Assembly: GCA_013697295.1 (NCBI GenBank)
Contig: JACCXF010000305.1
Coordinates: forward strand, 1-40,730
Reading direction: 5' to 3'
From: Actinomycetota bacterium
GTDB taxonomy: Bacteria; Actinomycetota; CADDZG01; WHSQ01
DNA: 40,730 bases
Part shown: piece by piece, positions 17,101-24,812 of the stretch
Position numbering within the stretch: the first letter of the stretch is position 1
Layout of the letters: each line of letters opens with the position of its first letter
Notes under the pieces: model-generated
What the model was told of the DNA's origin: nothing
The model's database searches: none
Seen by the model: only the letters and a program-made list of their open reading frames with translations
Program-made: the position numbers and the translations under genes

Positions 17101-18488
17101 AGGCCCAGGGCCCCCGGATTCATGATCCCGTTGGGGTCGACCGCCCGCTTAACGGCCGCCAGCACGTCGAACCACCCGTTCAGTTCCTGCGGGAGCCACT
17201 GCGCCCTCGTGCGACCGATCCCGTGATGGTGGCTTATCGAGCCTTCCGCCTCGAGCGTCGCAGTCATGGCCGCATCCCACCACGCCCGGTTCAGCTCGAG
17301 CGCGTCGTCATCGGAGGCACAAGCGGACGCTGCCGTGAAGTAGAGACATGCTCCGTCCGCGTACAGGTGTGAGAGATGACACCCGGCGATGTCGGCTCGG
17401 GAGGCGAGCGCTTCCTTAACCGAGTGGTACAGAGCTCGGAGGTTTGACCACGTCGCCACGACCTCGATCGTGTCGATGAGTGCATGGGGCCCGAGCAAGC
17501 CACCGCCCCCCATCAACGAACGGTAGGCCTCGACGGCGTCGTTGCGGTGCGCCCACCAGTGAGCCACGAACGATGGGTCTGCGTCATAGCCCCCCGCGAG
17601 CTCCCGAGCGGCACGCGCCCGCCCATCGTGATCGAACCCATCGAACGAGAGCAGGAGCAGGGGCCCTTCGGGGGGCTCCTCGTGATCGCGAAGGAAGATC
17701 GAGGCGTCTTCCTTGTCGTAGAGCCGCGCCATCGTCGGGCGGAGGTCCGATTGTGCGAGAGCGCGGCACGCCGCCACCCCCTCGTTCATGTGGTCGAAGG
17801 TCAGGGCGGCGTCGGCGCGGCCTTCGGGAATAGGCGACACGCGAAGGGTCGCCTCGGTCACGATCCCAAGGGTTCCCTCCGACCCCAGCATGAGGGCGGC
17901 CACATCCGGACCCGTGGCCCTGCGCGGCGCGACCCGACTGCGCACGACCCGCCCGTCAGGGAGTACGGCCTCGAGTCCAACCAGCAGGTCCTCGATCCCG
18001 CCATAGCGGGCCGACAATTGCCCACACGCGCGCGTCGCTATCCACCCCCCCACCGTCGACAGCGCAAGCGACTGTGGTTCGTGACCGAGCATGAAGCCGC
18101 GCGACTCGAGCTCCTCCGACAGGATCGGACCCATGATCCCGGCCTGCACGGTGACGAGCCGCGACTGCTCGTCGAACTCCACGATCTTGTCCATGGAGCG
18201 CATGTCGACCAACACTGCGTCGGCCGGCTCTATCGCACGACAGACGCCGGAACCGCCTCCGAACGGCACCACGGGGGTCTTCATCCGGTTCGCCCACTCG
18301 AGCAGGTGGGTTACCTGCTCGGTGGAACGAGGACGCGCCACGAAGATCGGCAAGGGGCGGGCGGTCCCTGTGCGCTGGGCGATCAAGGCGGGCGCCGACC
18401 AATCCATCGAATGGTCACGCAGATCGTGAGGATGGTCGGCGACCAAGCCGGCGGCGGCCAGGTCCTCGAGCGTGCGGCCCCTGGTCAC
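17097..18488 (-). CDS. FAD-binding oxidase, alkyldihydroxyacetonephosphate synthase (AGPS)-like
   Basis: [89 protein letters not shown]. This is the AGPS motif order. Confidence 0.88.
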   Translation of the reverse strand: MTRGRTLEDLAAAGLVADHPHDLRDHSMDWSAPALIAQRTGTARPLPIFVARPRSTEQVTHLLEWANRMKTPVVPFGGGSGVCRAIEPADAVLVDMRSMDKIVEFDEQSRLVTVQAGIMGPILSEELESRGFMLGHEPQSLALSTVGGWIATRACGQLSARYGGIEDLLVGLEAVLPDGRVVRSRVAPRRATGPDVAALMLGSEGTLGIVTEATLRVSPIPEGRADAALTFDHMNEGVAACRALAQSDLRPTMARLYDKEDASIFLRDHEEPPEGPLLLLSFDGFDHDGRARAARELAGGYDADPSFVAHWWAHRNDAVEAYRSLMGGGGLLGPHALIDTIEVVATWSNLRALYHSVKEALASRADIAGCHLSHLYADGACLYFTAASACASDDDALELNRAWWDAAMTATLEAEGSISHHHGIGRTRAQWLPQELNGWFDVLAAVKRAVDPNGIMNPGALGL

Positions 18489-19190
18489 GTACGTTCGACG
18501 ATGGCGGCGATCCCCTGCCCCACCCCGATACACATCGCCGCGAGGCCGTAACGAGCGTCACGCCGTTGCATCTCGTGCACCAGCGTCGTCATGATCCGCG
18601 CGCCCGAACAGCCGAGCGGGTGGCCGAGAGCGCGCGTCGCATGGATCGGACCAAGGCCCATGACGCGAGGTTCGACCCCGGCCGTGGCCGAGGCAACCAC
18701 CCGTGCCATCGGTTTCCAATCGTTCGCATCCATCGCTTCCTCCGAGGCGATGAGCACCGTCGCGGCGCCGTCGTTGATGCCGGAGGAGTTGCCTGCGGTC
18801 ACCGTGCCGTCCTCGACGAATGCGGGGCGCAGTGCAGCGAGCTGCTCGAGCGTGGTGTCCGGTCGCGGTGGCTCGTCCGCATCGATCCTGACCGGGGGGC
18901 CCTTCCGCTTTCGAGCCCGGAGCCACACAGCCGGTTGACCGTCGCGCCGGGCACCTCGACCGGTAGGCCCGCCAGCAGGGCGGCCATCCGGGCCACGTTT
19001 CGGTTGTCCTCCCCCGCCTGGTTGGCGGCGCCCCAGTAGACGTCGTCGACGTCGTCCCCGGGGATCTCGTTGCGTTGGACGAGGGCAGCGATCACGTGGG
19101 CGGCCATGTCGTCCGGGCGCACGGAGGCCAGAATCCCTCCGAACCGGCCCATGGGGTCCGTACCGCATCCACGATGAAGGCGTCCGTCAT
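18485..19190 (-). pseudogene. Thiolase (acetyl-CoA C-acyltransferase) remnant with frameshift and two internal deletions
   Basis: N-terminus [13 protein letters not shown] then shift into [15 protein letters not shown]...[11 protein letters not shown] (ORF 18799..19335), then jump into another frame [23 protein letters not shown]...[11 protein letters not shown]...[22 protein letters not shown]...CIGVGQGIA (ORF 18485..19168). The NEAF segment is missing. Confidence 0.85.
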
Positions 19191-19248
19191 GGGGCCATCC
19201 TCGCATCCCGCCCGCCCGGGGTCCTCTCACCTGCCGGGTGCCTCTGGC

Positions 19249-19270
19249 CATACAAACTCCATACAAACTC
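19249..19270. repeat. Tandem duplication of 11-mer CATACAAACTC
   Basis: CATACAAACTC-CATACAAACTC read directly. Confidence 0.9.
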
Positions 19271-19370
19271 CACCGCGGGAAGCGACCCACCACGGCCGAT
19301 CTCGTCCGCCTTGAAGGGCTTGGCTCAGAGACCAAGTCAATCGCTCAAGAGAGTCTTCCCAAACCCGCGG

Positions 19371-19423
19371 TGCACATGGTGCAACTGGTGCACGTGCACC
19401 GCATGCACCACGTGCACCAGACC
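19371..19423. repeat. TGCACC-type repeat array A (mostly 9-bp period)
   Basis: TGCACATGG TGCAACTGG TGCACG TGCACCGCA TGCACCACG TGCACCAGA CC. Confidence 0.9.
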
Positions 19424-19463
19424 TTTTCGAGAGCACTATTGAGAGGCTAAGCCCTGTTCCCAC

Positions 19464-19514
19464 CCTGCACCACATGCGCCGCATGCACCACGTGCACCAC
19501 ATGCACCGCATGCA
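19464..19514. repeat. TGCACC-type repeat array B (9-bp period)
   Basis: TGCACCACA TGCGCCGCA TGCACCACG TGCACCACA TGCACCGCA TGCAGA. Confidence 0.92.
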
Positions 19515-19592
19515 GACCCTTGTGAGAGCAGTGTTGAGGCACGCCCTGTCCTGGGTGAGGGCCTGGCCCCGTGGCTAGTCAGTTCCTTCCTG

Positions 19593-22295
19593 CTAGTCGT
19601 CCACTTCGTCGTCGAGTTCGAGCGAGGTGTAGGCCACCACTCCCCGATGGACCGAATCCGTGGCGTCCTTCAGCCGAGCGGCCAGCTCGTCGGTGGGCGC
19701 GATCTCGACCAGTTGCCGGAGCAGGTCCACGAGCTGCTTGACCGAACGAACGAAGTCGCCGGCGGCGTCGTCGTACCCGAGGACCTCATCCAGAGGCTCA
19801 CCGGAGGCCCATAAGCGGGCCCGAGCGGCGAAGCCCGGATCCGGCTCCCTCGTCAGCTCGAGGCCGCGCGCCTCCTCGTCCTTGTGGATCGAGCGCCACA
19901 GCGTCATGAGCTCCTTCCAGACCCCATCCGACGCTCGCGAAGGCATGGCCGCCGCCACTTCCGGGTCGGGGCCACGCGTCTCGAACACGAGGGCCGAGAT
20001 GACCGCCGCCAGATCGGGAGCGTGCAGATCCTCGAACAGCCCCTCCTCGATCGCCTCGACCACGAGAAGGTCCGACTCGTTATAGACCCTCGACAGGATC
20101 TCGCCCTTGTGGGTGAGCGACCAACGCTCGACGTAACCGAGATGCTCGAGAACCTCGAGGACGCGTTCGAAGCGGCGCGCCAGGGTTTGCGTTCTCCTTC
20201 CGATCCGGCGCTCGATCCCTCGAACCTCCTTCTCGAGTCGCGTCGCCCGCTCCGCGAAATGGATGTGGCGTGAGAGGTCAGGACAGTCGCTGCATAAATG
20301 TCGCTCCAGCCTGGCGGCCAGATCCTCCATCTCCGAGCTGGCCGCCCGAACGCTCTCATCACGCTTCGGAGGAGCCGGCTTCAGGTCGGCAAGATCGCGC
20401 GCCACTTTTCGTCGTGCGTGGGCATCGCGCGTGTGGAAACCCTTAGGAAGCCTGAGCCGTCCCACCGGGCGAGGAGGCTCCCTGAAGTCCACGGGAGCGA
20501 AGCGCACCATCGAACGCTCCTCCGACAGCGCAAGCACACGGGGACTCTTCTCGGACCGTCGTTGTGTCACATCGAGAACCGCATACCGGCCGCGCCTGCG
20601 ACCTCCTCGCACCTGGATCACATCGCCCGGCTCGAGCGAGTTAATGGCATCGAGGGTGCGCTCCCTACGCTCGCGTTCCTGACCCGAGCCGTGACGTCCT
20701 TCGAGGCGGCGGAGCTTGTCGTACAGCTCGCGGTACTCATCGAAGTCTCCAAGGTCGCAGCGGAACCGCTCACGGTAGGAGGCGAGGTACGCCTCTTGAC
20801 GCTCCTTCGACTGTTCCAACTGCACGACATCGCGGTCGGCCTGGTACTGAGCGAATGAAGAGTTGACGAGATGCTCGGCCTCGGGCCGATCGTAGTTGCG
20901 TACGAGGTTCACCGCCATGTTGTAGGAGGGGCGGAACGAGGACACCAATGGATACGTACGGGTGGAAGCTAGCCGCGTGATCGCATCGAATTCGATGAAC
21001 CGCTGCATCAAGACGACGCAATGACCGAGCTCGTCTATCCCCCTCCGGCCTGCCCGACCCGATAGCTGCGTGTACTGCCCGGGCGTGATCTGTTCGTGCT
21101 TCTCGCCGGTGAACTTCATGAGGCTCTCAACCACGACCGTTCGAGCCGGCATGTTGATGCCGAGCGCCAGGGTCTCGGTCGCGAACACGGCCTTGACGAG
21201 GCCCCGGGAGAAGAGCTCCTCGACGATCTCCTTGAAGGCGGGGATCATCCCTGCGTGATGTGACGCAACGCCTCGACGAAGGGCTTCGACCCATGAGTCG
21301 TAGCCGAGGACCTCGAGCTCATCCGGCGACAGGTCCCCCACTCTCTCGCTGGCGTAGGTGACGATCTCCTTCCGCTCGGCTGCGGTGGTGAGACGCACGT
21401 TGTCCCGAAGGCACTGCATGATCGCGTCGTCGCATCCCTTGCGAGAGAAGATGAAGTAGATGACCGGCAGCATCGACTCCGATGAGAGCCGGTCGATAAC
21501 TTCGGTCCTTCTCGGCGGACGGGCCCGAGAGCCTGTTCGTTTCCCTCCACGGCGCGGGCGCTCGGCCCCGCGACTCTTCCGGCGGCCCAACTGCCTACCC
21601 TGGGGATTGGGGATCACTTCGCCGTCGGGTTTCCGAACGAACATCGGGAGTAGCTCTTCGGACGCGAAGTACCAGTGGCGGATCTCGACCGGCCGCTGTT
21701 CCTCGATGATGACTTCCGTGGACCCCCTCAGGGTCTTCAACCATTCGGCGAACTCCTCGGCATTGGAGACCGTAGCGGAGAGCGAGACGGTGAGGACGTC
21801 GATCGGAAGGTGGATGAGAACCTCTTCCCACACGCCGCCGCGATAGCGATCCTGTAGGTAGTGGACCTCGTCGAGAACGACATAGCGAAGGTCCGCCAGC
21901 GCCAGAGCGTCTTCGTAAATCATGTTCCGCAGGACCTCGGTGGTCATCACAACTATGGGGGCGTCGCCGTTCACCGAGTTATCGCCGGTCAGCAGACCCA
22001 CGTTCTCCGCACCATGGAGCTCGACGAAGTCTCCGTACTTCTGATTCGAGAGAGCCTTGATGGGCGTCGTGTAGAACGTTTTCCCGCCACCGCGCAACGC
22101 CATCCACGCGGCGAACTCGCCCACCACGGTCTTGCCCGCCCCTGTGGGCGCGGCCACGAGGACGGAAGATCCCTGTGCAACGGCAGCGCACGCCTGGCTC
22201 TGGAATGGATCGAACGAGAACCCGTAGGAATGTTCGAAATCGACCACTACGACGGGGCGCTGGTCGGGCGTGTTAGTTTCCCTCACCGGCGGCAT
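19593..22295 (-). CDS. helY: SKI2/Mtr4-like DEAD/DEAH-box helicase
   Basis: VLVAAPTGAGKTVVGEFAAW, YVVLDEVHYLQD, LSATVSNAEEFAEWL, FATETLALGINMPARTVV, QLSGRAGRRGID; next to tatC. Confidence 0.94.
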   Translation of the reverse strand: MPPVRETNTPDQRPVVVVDFEHSYGFSFDPFQSQACAAVAQGSSVLVAAPTGAGKTVVGEFAAWMALRGGGKTFYTTPIKALSNQKYGDFVELHGAENVGLLTGDNSVNGDAPIVVMTTEVLRNMIYEDALALADLRYVVLDEVHYLQDRYRGGVWEEVLIHLPIDVLTVSLSATVSNAEEFAEWLKTLRGSTEVIIEEQRPVEIRHWYFASEELLPMFVRKPDGEVIPNPQGRQLGRRKSRGAERPRRGGKRTGSRARPPRRTEVIDRLSSESMLPVIYFIFSRKGCDDAIMQCLRDNVRLTTAAERKEIVTYASERVGDLSPDELEVLGYDSWVEALRRGVASHHAGMIPAFKEIVEELFSRGLVKAVFATETLALGINMPARTVVVESLMKFTGEKHEQITPGQYTQLSGRAGRRGIDELGHCVVLMQRFIEFDAITRLASTRTYPLVSSFRPSYNMAVNLVRNYDRPEAEHLVNSSFAQYQADRDVVQLEQSKERQEAYLASYRERFRCDLGDFDEYRELYDKLRRLEGRHGSGQERERRERTLDAINSLEPGDVIQVRGGRRRGRYAVLDVTQRRSEKSPRVLALSEERSMVRFAPVDFREPPRPVGRLRLPKGFHTRDAHARRKVARDLADLKPAPPKRDESVRAASSEMEDLAARLERHLCSDCPDLSRHIHFAERATRLEKEVRGIERRIGRRTQTLARRFERVLEVLEHLGYVERWSLTHKGEILSRVYNESDLLVVEAIEEGLFEDLHAPDLAAVISALVFETRGPDPEVAAAMPSRASDGVWKELMTLWRSIHKDEEARGLELTREPDPGFAARARLWASGEPLDEVLGYDDAAGDFVRSVKQLVDLLRQLVEIAPTDELAARLKDATDSVHRGVVAYTSLELDDEVDD

Positions 22296-22977
22296 CGCCG
22301 CCTTCGGCGCCGGAAGGTGCCGTCCCCGGGACCGCCTCGGCCGGAACCGCGATGTCCGACGCGTTCATCTCCGCCTCCGCGCGAGCCTTATCGAGAAGGT
22401 CGGTGGCGAGCTGCCACTGCGATCCCGCCTGATCGCGCTGCTGAGCAGCAAGCTGCAGAACATCATCGAGCGCCCGACCGTCGACTTTCCCGGCGAGCTC
22501 GTACGAGCGGGCTGCGGAGGCGTACGTATTGATGGCCTGGAGGAACGCGGCGCTCACGCTCTCCTCGCCCGCAGGAGTGACCACCCCCTGTATCTGCTGT
22601 TGACCGTTCGTGAGTTGCGCGAGCCATCCCACCACGTCTTTCTCCAGCGACCCCAGGTCGTCCTTCGCCGAGACCGGAGCGGCCGTCATCGCGCCGGCGG
22701 GGGGGCCCACGGTCTCAAGGATCGACCTCATCTCGGTCGTGTACTCGCCGAGGCGGCCCTGCTCCTTCGCCAGCTCGTCGGAACGCGATTGCGCCGCCAT
22801 CACGGCCCAGATAACGAGCCCCGCGATCGCGGCCAGGAGGGCACCTGCGATCAGTCGCCCACGAGTAGTCCGGTACCAGGGCTCTCGACGCCGTGGGGTG
22901 ACCGTGGGGCGGGGGGCCGCGGCGGGGCGCCGCCTTGCCTGGCTCCCGCGACTCTTCTTCTTACCCTTGATCGCCAT
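22273..22977 (-). CDS. Hypothetical membrane-anchored protein
   Basis: Basic N-terminus (KGKKKSRGSQARRR), one TM (LIAGALLAAIAGLVIWAVMAA), then a soluble domain; 234 aa between tatC and helY. Confidence 0.75.
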   Translation of the reverse strand: MAIKGKKKSRGSQARRRPAAAPRPTVTPRRREPWYRTTRGRLIAGALLAAIAGLVIWAVMAAQSRSDELAKEQGRLGEYTTEMRSILETVGPPAGAMTAAPVSAKDDLGSLEKDVVGWLAQLTNGQQQIQGVVTPAGEESVSAAFLQAINTYASAARSYELAGKVDGRALDDVLQLAAQQRDQAGSQWQLATDLLDKARAEAEMNASDIAVPAEAVPGTAPSGAEGGDAAGEGN

Positions 22978-23017
22978 AGCCCGAATATATCGGAGGCCCC
23001 GTGGACCCCCCGCCTAC

Positions 23018-23827
23018 TCAGCTCTGGGCCACGCCCCGGCGCCGCATGACGGTGCGAAGGATGATGATCGTGAGCTCGTAGAGCAGGTACAGCGGGATGG
23101 CCATGATCGACATCGTGTACGGATCCTGGCTCGGGGTGACGACCGCGGCCAGCACGAAGGTCGACACGAAGGCCGTCTTGCGATGCTGTCTGAGTTGTTC
23201 GACCGAGACGGCGCCGACGAGGCCCAGGAAGACCAGGAGCAGTGGCAGCTCGAACGTGAGACCGAAAGCCAGCAGGAGGAAGCCCACGAAGCTCAGATAC
23301 GACTCGGCGTCGACGAGAGGTACGAGGCCCTCCCCTCCCAACTCGATGAGGAAGCGCAGACCGACCGGGAGCGTGAGATAGGCGAAGGTCGTGCCGACCA
23401 AGAACAACAGGATCGACGAGGCCAAGAACGGGATCGAGTACCGCTTCTCCTTCGAAGTGAGGGCAGGCACGATGAAGGCGTAGATCTGGTAGATCCAGAT
23501 CGGCGACGTGACCGCGAGACCGACAAGCGCCGTCAGCTTGAGGCGGAACTGGAATCCGCCCGTGGGCTTCGTGAAGACGAGCTCGCAACCCTGAGGCCCG
23601 AGTCGGTCGCGAGGCACGTCGCACAGCGGAGTTCGCAGGAACGTCTGGATCGGATCGTAGAAGAAGAACGCGATCACCGAGATCAGGATGAATGCGAGAG
23701 CCGAGATGATGATCCGGGTCCGGAGCTCCCTGAGGTGCTCCATCACCGTCATCGCCTCCACCCTGCTGCTCGGCTTGGACTTTCGTCTGAACCGGAGCAA
23801 CCTTCTTCGACTTGAGTCGGTGGCCAC
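23018..23827 (-). CDS. tatC: Sec-independent protein translocase TatC
   Basis: MTVMEHLRELRTRIIISALAFILISVIAFFFYDPI... with multiple TM segments and ...VVTPSQDPYTMSIMAIPLYLLYELTII. Confidence 0.95.
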   Translation of the reverse strand: MATDSSRRRLLRFRRKSKPSSRVEAMTVMEHLRELRTRIIISALAFILISVIAFFFYDPIQTFLRTPLCDVPRDRLGPQGCELVFTKPTGGFQFRLKLTALVGLAVTSPIWIYQIYAFIVPALTSKEKRYSIPFLASSILLFLVGTTFAYLTLPVGLRFLIELGGEGLVPLVDAESYLSFVGFLLLAFGLTFELPLLLVFLGLVGAVSVEQLRQHRKTAFVSTFVLAAVVTPSQDPYTMSIMAIPLYLLYELTIIILRTVMRRRGVAQS

Positions 23828-24225
23828 TAAGCCTCCGGGTCCGGGGGCGTTCGCCCGTTCCCGCTCGCTCGGGGCTGTGCGTCGATCCCACGGGCCAGCG
23901 GCGCATCGGTGTCCCCTGGAGTCTCAGCGGCCGTGGGGTCGCCGGCCGAGCTGTCGGTCTCATCGGGAGCGTCCCCCTCGGAACTCGCGTCCGGCGGGTC
24001 GGAGCGAGTCGTCAACGGTTTCCTGGGCTTGGGGGCCGGCTTCTCGTCCTCGACCTCGTCGTCGATGCCGAACTCGAATTCGGACCGGACCTCCCCGGCG
24101 ACCCGGCGCAACTCCGACGCGTAGCGCCCGAGCGTGCGAGCGAGCTCCGGCAACTTCTCGGGGCCGAAGACGACGAGGGCGATGATCGCCACGACCATGA
24201 TCTCCATGGGACCGATCTGAGGCAT
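23827..24225 (-). CDS. Twin-arginine translocase TatA/TatB family subunit
   Basis: MPQIGPMEIMVVAIIALVVFGPEKLPELARTLGRYASELRRVAGEV. Confidence 0.92.
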   Translation of the reverse strand: MPQIGPMEIMVVAIIALVVFGPEKLPELARTLGRYASELRRVAGEVRSEFEFGIDDEVEDEKPAPKPRKPLTTRSDPPDASSEGDAPDETDSSAGDPTAAETPGDTDAPLARGIDAQPRASGNGRTPPDPEA

Positions 24226-24295
24226 CTCAGCAGTCTAGGGCGGCGGCGCGGCCAATCGGATGAGTAGGTGGCGCAGGGGTCTTGCGGTGGGGCGT

Positions 24296-24616
24296 CTAGC
24301 GCCCGCTGAACTCCTCGAACCAGGTGTCGCCATCGAGGAACTCGTGAAACTCCAAGAGGTCGTCATGCGAGATGGGAGGTCCGCTGTGGATCTCGAGCGC
24401 CTCGGCGGGAACGTGCACCGGGACGGGTACGACGCCACCCGAGAGCAACAGCCTGACCACTCGGTCGTCGGCCGGCTTCTCGATGAACTCGGTGCAATCG
24501 GGGCAAGTGAACCCGTAACTGTTCACCGATCGGGTTGCTCCGATCCGGAGCAGGATGTCATCGGCGGTGAGGTCAACCTCACCACATCCGGGGCACGATG
24601 CTTTGATCGTCGTCAT
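24296..24616 (-). CDS. Small zinc-ribbon-like hypothetical protein
   Basis: 106 aa with CPGCG...CPDC spacing. Confidence 0.7.
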   Translation of the reverse strand: MTTIKASCPGCGEVDLTADDILLRIGATRSVNSYGFTCPDCTEFIEKPADDRVVRLLLSGGVVPVPVHVPAEALEIHSGPPISHDDLLEFHEFLDGDTWFEEFSGR

Positions 24617-24812
24617 ATCCGAGCCTCTCGAAGGATCCTGATGGTCACTCCTGCGTTATCGGCTGCTGCATGCCCGCGGTTTAAGAACCTCAGTCATTCT
24701 GCGTAGACCAAGCCTATTTACTGACACACCAGTTGGTTCGTGGGTGCGTCGTTTGGCGGATTGGTCGACCGTGACCGCTCAGGACGGCGTTCCCGTAGGC
24801 CGATGAAAAGAT

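Noticed and set aside
19227-19511. Minus-strand ORF MRCMWCTWCMRRMWC...
   Set aside because: The Cys/Met/Trp repeats are just the 9-bp DNA repeat translated in frame; no start/RBS context or protein-like remainder.
19371-19514. TGCACC arrays considered as a CRISPR array
   Set aside because: Units are 9 bp with no unique spacers of 25-40 bp and no cas genes in the window.
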